Below are positions 1 to 7,996 of a DNA stretch of 29,963 bases, piece after piece; positions within the stretch are counted from its first letter, which is position 1, and each line of letters opens with the position of its first letter. The notes below the pieces were generated by a model. The model saw nothing but the letters and a program-made list of their open reading frames with translations. It had not been told where the DNA came from and ran no database searches. The position numbers were made by a program, and so were the translations under genes. The DNA is from an uncultured Collinsella sp. (GTDB lineage Bacteria > Actinomycetota > Coriobacteriia > Coriobacteriales > Coriobacteriaceae), in assembly GCA_905207425.1 (NCBI GenBank), contig CAJLLB010000010.1:1-29963 (forward strand), given 5' to 3'.

Positions 1-2
1 TT

Positions 3-884
3 GGCGTGGCTCCGCTGGCCATGACCATCTACTGCGTCGCCATCGCCATCGGCGTCTCGCAGGGTGCCGAGTGGGCGCTCACCAACCCCACCCATGTGTA
101 CCAGAACAGCTGGTTCCACTACGCCAAGGTATACGCGGCGCTGGCCGGTTGCTGGGGCTTCATTGCCATTAAGTACCAGTGGGGCAAGATCGGCAAGGCG
201 CATTGGTTCCGCGCGTGGCCGTTTGTGATCGTCGCTATCAACATCATGATCGCCGTCGTGTCCGACTTCGAGAGCGCCTATCACTTCTTTGTCCTGGGCG
301 AGTCCACCTGGGTCACCTCCGAAGGTGCTACGCAGCTGGCCGGCTGGAACAACGTGTTCAACGGCATCGCCGGTATCATCAACATCTTCTGCATGACCGG
401 TTGGTGGAGCGTCTACGCCTCCGAGGACAAGACCGACATGCTGTGGCCCGACATGACCTGGGTCTACATCATCGCCTACGATATCTGGAACTTCTGCTAC
501 ACCTACAACTGCCTGCCCACTCACTCCTGGTTCTGCGGCTTTGCGCTGCTGCTGGCGCCCACCGTCGCCGCCTTTATCTGGAACAAGGGCGGCTGGATCC
601 AGAACCGCGCCTTTACGCTTGCTATTTGGTGCATGTTTGCCCAGGTTTTCCCCTACTTCCAGGAGGAGTCCATCTTTGTGACCCACTCCACGCTCGACCC
701 CGGCGCCGCTACCGCGGTCTCGATCGCCGCGCTGGTCGCCAACGTCGCCGCGATCATCTACATCGCCTACCGCGCCAAGAAGCTCGGCCGCAATCCCTAC
801 AAGCAGGATGTCTTTGAGGGCACCAGCGATTGGGAGAAGGCTACCGCCCGCCGCGCCAAGGTAGATTACGCACACGCCGAGTAA
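3..884 (+). CDS. Polytopic membrane protein, 5' end cut by window (possible DUF5692 family)
   Basis: The reading frame is open to the left edge, so the start is missing; about 293 residues are visible. It is an integral membrane protein with roughly seven to eight hydrophobic segments rich in Trp, Tyr and Phe (for example around residues 5-20, 38-52, 70-85, 118-140, 150-165, 175-190, 205-220 and 235-255), ending in a short charged cytoplasmic tail rich in Lys, Arg and Glu. I recall similar Trp/Tyr-rich proteins in anaerobic gut bacteria filed under DUF5692, but that assignment is from memory and uncertain. No catalytic motif was recognised. A Rho-independent terminator follows at 955-994, so it is the last gene of its transcript. 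Transport or sensing are possible roles; neither is shown by the sequence. Confidence 0.8.
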   Translation, partial: GVAPLAMTIYCVAIAIGVSQGAEWALTNPTHVYQNSWFHYAKVYAALAGCWGFIAIKYQWGKIGKAHWFRAWPFVIVAINIMIAVVSDFESAYHFFVLGESTWVTSEGATQLAGWNNVFNGIAGIINIFCMTGWWSVYASEDKTDMLWPDMTWVYIIAYDIWNFCYTYNCLPTHSWFCGFALLLAPTVAAFIWNKGGWIQNRAFTLAIWCMFAQVFPYFQEESIFVTHSTLDPGAATAVSIAALVANVAAIIYIAYRAKKLGRNPYKQDVFEGTSDWEKATARRAKVDYAHAE

Positions 885-954
885 CATGCCCGGCGCAAAC
901 GCCGCTTGAATGTGAAGTCGCCTGGCCGACTCCGCGCAATGCAACGTATTGCAT

Positions 955-994
955 GCCCCCGGAAAGCGATTTGTCCGCTTTCCGGGGGCTTTTT
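955..994 (+). terminator. Rho-independent terminator after the membrane-protein gene
   Basis: A perfect 14-bp stem (GCCCCCGGAAAGCG at 955-968 with its complement at 976-989) and a 7-nt loop are followed by a run of five T (990-994). It lies about 70 nt after the stop codon at 884 and points in the same direction as that gene. Confidence 0.9.
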
Positions 995-1125
995 GCTGTT
1001 GCGCGCATCCACGCACACATTCAAAACCTCTCGCACAGATAAAATCAGATTTCCGATCGCCTGACAGCTCTATATGACCTTGTTTTTGGGTACATTGTTG
1101 TCCCGATATTGAGCTTGGGGGATAT

Positions 1126-2622
1126 ATGAAAGATGAGACGATGGGCCAAGAGGATGCGACCCAAGATGCAGAAGCTTGCGCTGAGGCCTTGGAGAGCTTA
1201 GACCGGATTTCACTCGATGAGATTGCGTTTGACGATTCGGGCGTTGGTGTGCAGGATGAGCCGGAAGCCGAGGCGCAGTCCGATGATCAGGATGCAGATG
1301 ACGTTGAGCCTGCCAAAGATGAGGCAGGTCACGAAGACGCCGAAAGCGAGGCCGGCAATCAGCCCGAATCCGACACGGGCGAGGAAACCGTCTTGCTCGA
1401 CAGCTTGCCGGCCAAGGATTCGCTGACCCGCGAGCTTCCTGGCCTGGGTTCCGCACCAGCCGTGGACGAGACCATCGCCATGGGCGATATTCCCCTGCCG
1501 TCCGTTCCCTCGGCACGCGAGGCCGAGGTTCGCCATCGCAAGATGTCGCCCAAGCGCCGCAATCTGATGGTCGCCGGTGTCGTGGCCGTCGCGCTCGTCG
1601 CCGGCGGTGCAGGCTATGCTGCCTGGAACGGATATCAGCAAGAGCAGGCTGCCGCTGTCGCTGCCAATGCCCACACGATGATGTCGGTGCAGATTGGCGT
1701 ACATGCCGCGGGGCTCGACTGTTCCACCGGCTCCAAGATTCCCGTACAGGTGAGTGGCCAGGATTCTGACGGATCCTCCGTAAGCGAAACACTCTATGTT
1801 GACGAGCACGGCCGTGGCATCAAACTACTACCCGGTGACTACACGCTCTCCATCGCTGCCTCCCCCATCGCGGCCGACGGCACCATCTATACCGTCCCGA
1901 CCACCAAGACGCAGGTCACCGTTAAGAGCGATGGACAGGACCTAAGCAGCCAGGTCACCTTTAAGCTCAAGGTGCCTTCGGCCGACACGGTAACCGACGA
2001 CCAGATCGATGCCGCCGCCAAATATGCCGAGGAGGGAGGCGCGAGCTCCTCCGCCACCGCCAAGGTGCTCCAGCAGGCGGCAACCGCGCGGCGCGACGCC
2101 GCCGTCAATGCCGTGAGCGCGCAAAAGGCACAGGCGGCCCGTGATGCCGACGCCCGTCACAAGGCAACCGACCTCTACCAGTTCGATATCCCCGTCGAGT
2201 GGTACGGCAAGGTCGAGACTTGGCAAAATGGCAGCACGCTATGCATCTATCTTGCCGGCGACAGCGATACGCCGATCGTGACGCTCGTCGCGGTGCGCGA
2301 GGGCGAGAGCTTTACGCCCGATGAGGGCGACGCGGTTTTGGGTGCGGCAAACCTCGGCAACGGCTACACCGTCTACGCCAGCGGCCCCGTTTATCCGTAT
2401 GTGGTGCCCCAGACCATCAACGGACGCACGCAAGACCCCGTGTCGACCTACCCCATGGATACGGCGATTGAGCTTGTCGAACTTACGACCGGCAACCGCT
2501 ATACCTATAGCCAGATCAAGAACGTACTGGTCGGCAAAGACGGCAAGGCCGATGCCGCGACCAAACTCGAGAGCGACTATCTCGCCCAGATTCTCCTGCC
2601 GAGCATCAAGGCCCAGGACTAG
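1126..2622 (+). CDS. Single-pass membrane protein with acidic cytoplasmic tail and large extracytoplasmic domain
   Basis: 498 aa. The ATG at 1126 is preceded by a purine-rich TTGGGGG ribosome site. Residues 1-135 are strongly acidic and low in complexity (Asp, Glu, Ala). Residues 136-145 are basic, and 146-166 form one hydrophobic helix, giving an N-in orientation. Outside the membrane, residues about 178-280 look like a beta-sandwich (Ig- or transthyretin-like) region, 295-345 form an Ala-rich helical or coiled-coil stretch, and 350-498 form a second folded domain. Two similar Thr motifs (EETVLLDSLP at 86-95 and DETIAMGDIP at 114-123) lie in the tail and resemble targets of Ser/Thr kinases or ligands of FHA domains; that is inference. 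No enzyme signature was seen. The gene stands alone between a terminator upstream and an inverted repeat downstream. Confidence 0.85.
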   Translation: MKDETMGQEDATQDAEACAEALESLDRISLDEIAFDDSGVGVQDEPEAEAQSDDQDADDVEPAKDEAGHEDAESEAGNQPESDTGEETVLLDSLPAKDSLTRELPGLGSAPAVDETIAMGDIPLPSVPSAREAEVRHRKMSPKRRNLMVAGVVAVALVAGGAGYAAWNGYQQEQAAAVAANAHTMMSVQIGVHAAGLDCSTGSKIPVQVSGQDSDGSSVSETLYVDEHGRGIKLLPGDYTLSIAASPIAADGTIYTVPTTKTQVTVKSDGQDLSSQVTFKLKVPSADTVTDDQIDAAAKYAEEGGASSSATAKVLQQAATARRDAAVNAVSAQKAQAARDADARHKATDLYQFDIPVEWYGKVETWQNGSTLCIYLAGDSDTPIVTLVAVREGESFTPDEGDAVLGAANLGNGYTVYASGPVYPYVVPQTINGRTQDPVSTYPMDTAIELVELTTGNRYTYSQIKNVLVGKDGKADAATKLESDYLAQILLPSIKAQD

Positions 2623-2663
2623 CCGGCCCGAAGACAGCCGCCCAACACCCACATCCCTAACGC

Positions 2664-2730
2664 AGTTGCGGTGAAATAGGGATTGTTTTTGCTGGTCAAA
2701 CCGCAAAACAGTCCCTATTTCACCGCAACT
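2664..2730. repeat. Long imperfect inverted repeat with GGGA(C/T)TGTTTT core (palindrome family copy A)
   Basis: Left arm 2664-2692 and right arm 2703-2730 are complementary over about 28 nt, with one mismatch and one extra T, around a 10-nt loop (2693-2702). Each arm carries AAATAGGGA(C/T)TGTTTT. It lies between two convergent genes, so it may also serve as a terminator. It shares its GGGAC core with other hairpins in this window. Confidence 0.85.
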
Positions 2731-2754
2731 TATTGGTGACCTTTTGGGTGGCAC

Positions 2755-2949
2755 TCAGCGCCACGGATCGGCTTCGAACATCGGCTCGCGCTCGGGGCGG
2801 CGATCGCTGTAGGGATCGTAGCCGTCGTCGTCCTCGTTCTCGGCACGGATGTAGGGGTCGCGCGGCTTGGGCGCAGGCTTGGGTGCAGGCTTGGGTGCGG
2901 CGGGCGCCGTCTCAGCCGCCGGTGCGTTCGTCTCGTTCTCGTCTTTCAT
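2755..2949 (-). CDS. Small Pro/Lys/Ala-rich acidic protein, function unknown
   Basis: 64 aa. I chose the ATG at 2949 because AAGGAG lies 8 nt before it; an ATG two codons upstream (2955) sits only 2 nt from the same Shine-Dalgarno and is less likely. Residues about 9-30 are a low-complexity Ala-Pro-Lys repeat encoded by a 12-bp tandem repeat in the DNA. The rest is rich in Asp, Glu, Arg and Tyr and looks disordered. No membrane segment or known domain is visible. It lies downstream of clpB on the same strand but beyond the clpB terminator, so it probably has its own promoter, which I could not place. That it is a real gene rests on the good ribosome site and biased composition. Confidence 0.6.
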   Translation of the reverse strand: MKDENETNAPAAETAPAAPKPAPKPAPKPRDPYIRAENEDDDGYDPYSDRRPEREPMFEADPWR

Positions 2950-3001
2950 CTGCATAGCTCCTTGCCTTGTACTCACGTTCAACACCATAGATTGTCGCAC
3001 G

Positions 3002-3038
3002 AAAAAGGGCGGCGGACCCAATTGGATCCGCCGCCCTT
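3002..3038 (-). terminator. Rho-independent terminator of clpB
   Basis: Arms AAGGGCGGCGGA (3005-3016) and TCCGCCGCCCTT (3027-3038) form a perfect 12-bp stem. Read on the minus strand, the stem runs into TTTTT (3006-3002). It begins 46 nt past the clpB stop codon. Confidence 0.92.
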
Positions 3039-3083
3039 GGCGTTTAGAGACGACTGGCAGATTTTAAGGCATGTCCCAAAAAT

Positions 3084-5711
3084 CTACTCGGCGTCGGGGA
3101 CCTCGTAGGTGGCCGCCGGCGTGTTATCGCACACGACGGTAAAGCCGCCGTCCTTGTCGACATCGACCGTCACCTGATCGCCCTCGCGCACCGTGCCGTC
3201 GATGATGGCGGCGGCGATGGCATCCACGACCTCGCGCTGGACCAGACGCTTGAGCGGACGGGCACCGAACACGGGGTCCAGGCCGCCCACGGCGAGCATC
3301 TGCTTGGCCGCCGGGGTGATGGCAAGCGTCATGCGCTCCTTGGCCAGGCGTGCACGAACGTCGGCAAGCTGGATGTCGACGATCTTCTCGATCTGCGCCA
3401 TGCCGAGCGGATGGAACACCACGATATCGTCGATACGGTTGAGGAACTCGGGGCGGAAGGTCTGAGCCATGGCGGCGTCGACCTGATGGCGCATCTCTTC
3501 CTCGTCCTTACCGGACAGATCGGCGATGGCCTTGGAGCCCACGTTGGACGTCATGATGATAATCGTGTTCTTGAAGGACACCTGGCGACCCTGGCCATCG
3601 GTCAGACGGCCGTCGTCGAGCACCTGCAACAGCACGTTAAAGACATCCGGATGAGCCTTCTCCATCTCGTCGAGCAAAATCACTGAGTACGGACGACGGC
3701 GCACGGCCTCGGTGAGCTGGCCGCCCTCGTCGTAACCCACGTATCCCGGGGGCGCACCGATCAGACGTTGGACGCTGAACTTCTCCATGTACTCGGACAT
3801 GTCGATACGCACGAGCGCGCGCTCGTCATCGAACAGGCACTCGGCAAGCGCCTTGGCGAGCTCTGTCTTGCCCACGCCGGTGGGACCCAGGAAGAAGAAG
3901 CTGCCGATGGGCTTGTCCGGATCGGAGAGGCCCGCACGGCTGCGGCGCACGGCCGCGGCCACAGCGGAGACCGCCTCATCCTGACCGATGACGCGCTTAT
4001 GCAGCTCGCCCTCCAAGCCCTTCAGCTTGTCGAGCTCGCCCTGCATCATCTTGGACACGGGCACGCCGGTCCAGGCGCTCACGACCTCGGCGATCTCATC
4101 GGAGGTCACCTGTTCGTTGAGGCCCTCGCCGTCCTGCTGCTTTTGCGCCTGAAGCGCGGCCTCGGAATCCTGAATCTGCTGCTGCAGACCCGGAATCACG
4201 GAGTAGCGCAGCTCGGACGCACGGCCCAGGTCGCCGTTGCGCGTCGCGCGCTCCTCTTCGCTCTTGGCCTCGTCGAGCTGCCCCTTGAGCTCCTGCACGT
4301 GGTCGATGGCGTTCTTTTGGTTGAGCCAGCCGGCCTTTTGCACATTGAGCTTTTCCTGGACCTCGGCAATCTCCTGGCGCAGGGCCTCCAGACGCTCCTT
4401 GGAGGCGTCGTCGGTCTCCTTCATGAGTGCCTGCTCCTCGATCTGCAGCTGGGTGAGTTGACGCGTGGTGGCGTCGATCTCGACCGGCATGCTGTCGAGC
4501 TCCATGCGCAGACGGCTTGCCGCCTCATCGACCAGGTCGATGGCCTTGTCGGGCAGGAAACGGTCGGCGATGTAGCGATCGGAGAGGTCGGCGGCGGCCA
4601 CGAGCGCGCTATCGGTAATGTGGACGCCGTGGAAGATCTCGTACTTCTCCTTGAGGCCACGCAGGATCGAGATGGTGTCCTCGACGGTGGGCTCGGAGAC
4701 CATAACGGTCTGGAAACGACGGGCGAGCGCCGCGTCCTTCTCGATGTACTTGCGGTATTCGTCGAGCGTGGTCGCGCCGATCGCGTGCAAGTCGCCACGG
4801 GCAAGCGCCGGCTTCAGGATGTTGCCGGCGTCCATGGAGCCCTCGGTGGCACCCGCGCCCACGATGGTGTGGAGCTCATCGATGAACAGGATGACCTTGC
4901 CCTCGGACTTCTGTACCTCCTTGAGCACGGCCTTCAAGCGGTCCTCGAACTCGCCGCGGTACTTGGCGCCGGCGACCAGCGCGCTCATGTCGAGCTCGAT
5001 GAGGTCACGGTCGCGCAGCGTGCTCGGCACGTCGCCGGCCACGATACGCTGGGCGATGCCCTCGACGATGGCCGTCTTGCCGACGCCCGGCTCGCCAATG
5101 AGCACGGGGTTGTTCTTGGTGCGGCGGGACAGGACCTGGATGGTACGACGGATCTCGTCGGTACGGCCGATGACAGGGTCGAGCTTGCCGGCGCGGGCCA
5201 GGTCGCAGATGTTGCGTCCGTACTGCTCCAGCGCCTCAAACTGGGTCTTGTCCTCGGCAGACGTCACGCGGTCATCGCCACGTAGCTCCTCGTAGACCTG
5301 CTCGATGCGCTCCTTGGTCACGCCGGCGTCGCGCAGAACGCGGCCGGCCTCGCCCTTGTCCTCGGCAAGCGCCATCAGCAGATGCTCGGTCACCACAAAG
5401 CTGTCGCCCATCTTGGTGGCCTTCTTCTCGGCCTTCTCGATGACGCGGACGAGCTCATTGGAAAGACCCATCTGCTGGCCCTCGCCCGAAACCTTAGGCG
5501 CGTGGTCGATGGCATCCTGCGTGGAGCGTGCGAGCTGGGCCGGGTCGGCACCGATACGCTCGATGATCACGGAGATATTGCGCTCACCGGCACCGAGCAG
5601 GGCGGACAGCAGGTGAACCGGCTCCACCGCGCCGGCCTGCGCGTCAGCAGCCGTGCTCATGGCGGTCTGCAGCGCCTCGCGCGACGTCATTGCTAGCTTA
5701 TCGATTCTCAT
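3084..5711 (-). CDS. clpB: ATP-dependent disaggregase ClpB (Hsp104 family)
   Basis: 875 aa, full length for ClpB. This hexameric AAA+ motor pulls polypeptides out of aggregates in the cytoplasm, working with DnaK/DnaJ/GrpE. Visible in order: an N-terminal Clp_N repeat domain (1-145); AAA1 with Walker A GEPGVGKT (206-213) and Walker B VILFIDE (273-279); the long coiled-coil middle domain that contacts DnaK (about 400-530); AAA2 with Walker A GPTGVGKT (609-616) and a Walker B ending LLDE; and a C-terminal small domain. The middle domain and the absence of a ClpP-binding loop I could recognise argue for ClpB rather than ClpA or ClpC. The ATG at 5711 has AGAGAGGTGAT just upstream. A 27-bp motif shared with dnaK lies 90 nt upstream, pointing to common heat-shock control, probably by HspR. 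Confidence 0.98.
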   Translation of the reverse strand: MRIDKLAMTSREALQTAMSTAADAQAGAVEPVHLLSALLGAGERNISVIIERIGADPAQLARSTQDAIDHAPKVSGEGQQMGLSNELVRVIEKAEKKATKMGDSFVVTEHLLMALAEDKGEAGRVLRDAGVTKERIEQVYEELRGDDRVTSAEDKTQFEALEQYGRNICDLARAGKLDPVIGRTDEIRRTIQVLSRRTKNNPVLIGEPGVGKTAIVEGIAQRIVAGDVPSTLRDRDLIELDMSALVAGAKYRGEFEDRLKAVLKEVQKSEGKVILFIDELHTIVGAGATEGSMDAGNILKPALARGDLHAIGATTLDEYRKYIEKDAALARRFQTVMVSEPTVEDTISILRGLKEKYEIFHGVHITDSALVAAADLSDRYIADRFLPDKAIDLVDEAASRLRMELDSMPVEIDATTRQLTQLQIEEQALMKETDDASKERLEALRQEIAEVQEKLNVQKAGWLNQKNAIDHVQELKGQLDEAKSEEERATRNGDLGRASELRYSVIPGLQQQIQDSEAALQAQKQQDGEGLNEQVTSDEIAEVVSAWTGVPVSKMMQGELDKLKGLEGELHKRVIGQDEAVSAVAAAVRRSRAGLSDPDKPIGSFFFLGPTGVGKTELAKALAECLFDDERALVRIDMSEYMEKFSVQRLIGAPPGYVGYDEGGQLTEAVRRRPYSVILLDEMEKAHPDVFNVLLQVLDDGRLTDGQGRQVSFKNTIIIMTSNVGSKAIADLSGKDEEEMRHQVDAAMAQTFRPEFLNRIDDIVVFHPLGMAQIEKIVDIQLADVRARLAKERMTLAITPAAKQMLAVGGLDPVFGARPLKRLVQREVVDAIAAAIIDGTVREGDQVTVDVDKDGGFTVVCDNTPAATYEVPDAE

Positions 5712-5791
5712 GGAATCACCTCTCTTGGGGCGGCCGCCCTACGGGGCGGCTTCACGTTGTTCGAGAAGTATTGTTGCCAGCTTTGTACGAT

Positions 5792-5827
5792 CTTATACAC
5801 AAATCTAAGTCTCTATATATAAGATTT
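5792..5827 (-). promoter_or_regulatory. clpB promoter/operator: 27-bp motif shared with dnaK (candidate HspR site)
   Basis: Positions 5801-5827 read AAATCTAAGTC, then 5 variable bases, then ATATAAGATTT on the plus strand. Outside the 5 variable bases it is identical to 15129-15155 upstream of dnaK. The ends form an inverted repeat (AAATCT/AGATTT, 15 nt apart); ATCTAAG and ATATAAG are also direct repeats 7 nt apart. On the minus strand a -10-like TATAAG lies 3 nt after the motif (5797-5792), so a bound protein would block RNA polymerase. The assignment to HspR is inference from the hspR gene ending the dnaK operon. The sequence differs from the actinobacterial HAIR consensus as I remember it (CTTGAGT-N7-ACTCAAG). 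Confidence 0.65.
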
Positions 5828-5888
5828 TCTGAGTGATTGAGAGATAGGGAGCAGGCGCGCTCACCCGCTACGGCCTCGTCCCCCTACT

Positions 5889-6105
5889 ATCTCAATCTGT
5901 AACATCTAGCGGCTGTTTATGGCTCTAGATGTTACAGATCGAGATGAAATGACCAGCGGCACCCGTTTATCTAAATCTGTAACATCTAGTCAGCAAATAG
6001 AGCTCTATCTGTTACAAATCGAGACGAACAGAAAACACCCGGATCAAAAATCTAAATCTGTAACACCAGGCCCACTTTTAGCGGCCAAGATGTTACAGAT
6101 CGAGA
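5889..6105. repeat. Three tandem 80-bp imperfect repeats, each a dyad built on AATCTGTAACA
   Basis: The left arm AATCTGTAACA recurs with 80- and 81-bp steps (its first T at 5896, 5976 and 6057), and the right arm GTTACA recurs at 5931, 6011 and 6092 with the same steps. Copy 1 is nearly perfect: 21-nt arms 5889-5909 and 5925-5945 with one mismatch. Copies 2 (5970-6024) and 3 (6051-6105) are more diverged, chiefly in the inner stem. Each right arm continues into TCGAGA. No T-run follows the stems, so they are not ordinary terminators. Confidence 0.85.
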
Positions 6106-6115
6106 CTGACCGAAA

Positions 6116-6150
6116 ACCACCACAAAGAGGACAGGCACCTTTGTGGTGGT
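6116..6150. repeat. GGGAC-family hairpin, copy B1
   Basis: A perfect 12-bp stem (ACCACCACAAAG at 6116-6127, complement at 6139-6150) encloses AGGACAGGCAC. It sits 8 nt past the stop codon of the minus-strand gene at 6159-6830. The same hairpin recurs at 6918-6952. Confidence 0.85.
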
Positions 6151-6158
6151 CGCGGTCT

Positions 6159-6830
6159 CTACTCCTTCGCCGAACCCGTACTTCCCGATTCGACGATCCA
6201 GGGCATCTCATCCTCGAACAGCCATGTACGGGCAGACCCACTATCGCGTGCAGTCTGCGGGTCGGGCAAGCAGGTCTGTTTATAGGCATCTTGGATACAC
6301 TGGCCCATAAAATCGTTGAGCTCGGTCTGGTCGCCTTCCATGACATAGGCCGCATCGCCGTCCATGATGTAGATGCCCGGACCCTCATTGCCCTCGTAAC
6401 CCGGATCGTACGAGACATCACACAGTTTAGTGCCGTTCGCAGTGTCCAGCTCGATGGAAGAGTGGCATCCGCCAACCATGTCGCTCGCTTTTGCCCGATA
6501 GGACGAATATCCGTACCAACGCTTAAAGGCTTTGCCCTTGAGCAGCTCGGACGCCCTATCGATCAGGCTTGAATCCGTGGTATAGCGCATGGCCCCAAGC
6601 TGAATGTGCGGATAATTGCTAATACCCAGCACAGCCGGCTGCTCATCAAAATCAACGGTAATGGTCTCGGGCTTGTCGTCGCCGGTCAGAAGTTCGACAG
6701 ATTGAGTCACAGGCTTGACCACCGGCTCCGTCACCGCAGCAGGTAGAAATGCCATGCCGACAACGCCCGCGCCAACCACGGCGATCGCAAGCGCCAAGAC
6801 AATCAATCCAATACGGGCAGAACGGCTCAC
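6159..6830 (-). CDS. Membrane-anchored or secreted protein of unknown function
   Basis: 223 aa from the GTG at 6830, chosen because GAGGTG lies 7 nt before it; an in-frame GTG at 6869 has no clear ribosome site. Basic residues are followed by one hydrophobic segment (about residues 6-28), which would act as a membrane anchor or uncleaved signal. The remaining ~190 residues would be outside the membrane and contain four Cys (in GGCHSS, KLCDV, GQCIQ and QTCLP) that could form two disulfides. No known domain was recognised. It is divergent from the gene at 7063 and flanked on both sides by copies of the same hairpin (6116-6150 and 6918-6952), which suggests a piece of accessory DNA. The function cannot be assigned. 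Confidence 0.75.
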   Translation of the reverse strand: MSRSARIGLIVLALAIAVVGAGVVGMAFLPAAVTEPVVKPVTQSVELLTGDDKPETITVDFDEQPAVLGISNYPHIQLGAMRYTTDSSLIDRASELLKGKAFKRWYGYSSYRAKASDMVGGCHSSIELDTANGTKLCDVSYDPGYEGNEGPGIYIMDGDAAYVMEGDQTELNDFMGQCIQDAYKQTCLPDPQTARDSGSARTWLFEDEMPWIVESGSTGSAKE

Positions 6831-6917
6831 GGCAAAACACCTCACAATGCAAACCTTCGCCACCTGCACTAATGATACCGCCAGCTAACACTATCACCAA
6901 AAGAAACCGTCCGCCCC

Positions 6918-6952
6918 ACCACCACAAAGGGGACAGGCACCTTTGTGGTGGT
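6918..6952. repeat. GGGAC-family hairpin, copy B2
   Basis: A perfect 12-bp stem (ACCACCACAAAG at 6918-6929, complement at 6941-6952) encloses a GGGGACAGGCAC-type loop. It lies in the 232-bp divergent space between the genes at 6830 and 7063, where promoters are expected. It differs from copy B1 in the loop by one base. Confidence 0.88.
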
Positions 6953-7062
6953 TTTCGACGCTAACGGTCGACCATCTCACGCCATGAGATTAAACTTGAA
7001 TTGTTCTCTGAACATATCCATTTCTGCCTATCCTCAACAGCTCTTTGTCTCGAGGAGCGCAT

Positions 7063-7731
7063 ATGAAGCCGTCTCATTCCACCGGTCGCAACGTCATCGC
7101 CATTCTCGCCATACCCATCGTGATGCTCTTCCTTATCGTCATCACGCCCTTTTCTTTTGGTATCGCCTCGCCCTTCGATCTTTGCGGGATGATCGACGCC
7201 GGCTCGCGTGCCACCTCGCTCTCCTTTGTCTGCCGTGGCGTGTTCTACGAATATGCAATTCCCACCGGAAGTTGGCAGTCCAAGTTACCGTTGCTCGGCA
7301 AGGTCGACGGATGCTCTCCTTATTTCTGCCTCGAACCTCAGACAATGAATTATCTGATCGACGACCAGCCCCTTGACTCCATCACCCTCGCCTACGACTA
7401 CGCACCAAACACCGATGAGCGCCACATGAACCAAGTCCTCGACAAGCTGCTTGGACAGTGCGGGCTCACCGCGGAAGCCGGTCGAACCATCTATAGCAAC
7501 CAGAAATTAAAGCGAACAGAACTCCGCCGTGTCGGAAAAATCAAAGGGCGAAACGGGGCCGCCTACTGGCAGGCCTGGGCGACACGCGACAAGAGCGAAT
7601 TCGGGCACAGCACCTATACGGTCACCGTCTACACCAAAGATGGAATCAAGGACGATGTTGACGATTTCGCGTCATCCAAACTCGGCATCCCCAAAACAAC
7701 CAAGCCCGCCAGCCCAGATGAAATTCTGTAG
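7063..7731 (+). CDS. Membrane-anchored protein of unknown function
   Basis: 222 aa from the ATG at 7063, which has GAGGAG 5 nt upstream; an in-frame TTG at 7045 would place the Shine-Dalgarno inside the gene and is rejected. Residues about 10-32 form a hydrophobic anchor after a short basic N-terminus. The rest is predicted outside the membrane, with five Cys, two of them close together (DGCSPYFCL), and a mixed alpha/beta composition. The C-terminus is hydrophilic and Pro/Lys-rich. I recognise no family. Size and topology match the divergent neighbour at 6159-6830, but I could not see clear sequence similarity. The gene uses somewhat more A/T-rich codons than the housekeeping genes around it, which could mean it was acquired. 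Confidence 0.75.
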   Translation: MKPSHSTGRNVIAILAIPIVMLFLIVITPFSFGIASPFDLCGMIDAGSRATSLSFVCRGVFYEYAIPTGSWQSKLPLLGKVDGCSPYFCLEPQTMNYLIDDQPLDSITLAYDYAPNTDERHMNQVLDKLLGQCGLTAEAGRTIYSNQKLKRTELRRVGKIKGRNGAAYWQAWATRDKSEFGHSTYTVTVYTKDGIKDDVDDFASSKLGIPKTTKPASPDEIL

Positions 7732-7785
7732 AGACGCTCATTAGAATGTCGTTCAACAAGCACGGCAACATCGAGCTCGCCCCCC

Positions 7786-7820
7786 ACCACCGCAAAGGCG
7801 CCCGCCCCCTTTGTGGCGGT
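7786..7820. repeat. Decayed GGGAC-family hairpin, copy B3
   Basis: Arms ACCACCGCAAAG (7786-7797) and CTTTGTGGCGGT (7809-7820) still pair through G-U wobbles, but the loop has lost the GGGACAGG core. The right side continues into TTTTCGAC, as copy B2 does, supporting common origin. Confidence 0.7.
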
Positions 7821-7827
7821 TTTCGAC

Positions 7828-7858
7828 AAAAAGAAACCGCCCCAATAAAAAGAGGCGG
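7828..7858 (-). terminator. Probable terminator of the aconitase-family gene
   Basis: On the minus strand CCGCCTC (7858-7852) pairs with GGGGCGG (7843-7837, one U-G pair) around an 8-nt loop and runs into TTTCTTTTT. It lies about 140 nt after the stop codon at 7997, with a long hairpin in between. Confidence 0.65.
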
Positions 7859-7913
7859 CATCAAGCAAGTCTATTTTTAGCGTCCCTCAAGACCCAACGA
7901 GAACGTCGCGGTA

Positions 7914-7985
7914 GCCCCGGACACACCTTTCCCTCGGACGACCCTCGCGAAGCGCGTGAGCACGAGGGAAAGGTGTGGCCGGGGC
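7914..7985. repeat. 72-nt long hairpin in the aconitase 3' region
   Basis: Arms 7914-7936 and 7963-7985 are complementary over 23 nt with one mismatch; the 26-nt loop can fold further (CTCGCG and CGCG segments). It starts 11 nt after the stop codon of the minus-strand gene and has no T-run, so it is not a simple terminator. It could be an mRNA-stabilising structure or a dispersed repeat. Confidence 0.8.
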
Positions 7986-7996
7986 GTACAGCAGAG

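Larger units (their letters stand above)
5712..6158. other. 447-bp gene-free region upstream of clpB
   Basis: It holds the clpB ribosome site, the 27-bp shared motif (5801-5827), the three-copy 80-bp dyad array (5889-6105) and a GGGAC-family hairpin (6116-6150). I see no credible coding region: frames crossing it run out of the array without a ribosome site and read over the gene at 6159-6830 on the opposite strand. Confidence 0.8.

Noticed and set aside
3768..5285. 505-codon open frame on the plus strand inside clpB
   Set aside because: Antisense frame of a full-length clpB; it is rich in Leu, Val, Gly and His from reverse-complemented codons, has no ribosome site and no domain.
5889..6105. 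Possible CRISPR array
   Set aside because: Only three units, imperfect and each an inverted repeat; the 80-bp period, diverged repeats and absence of cas genes do not fit CRISPR.
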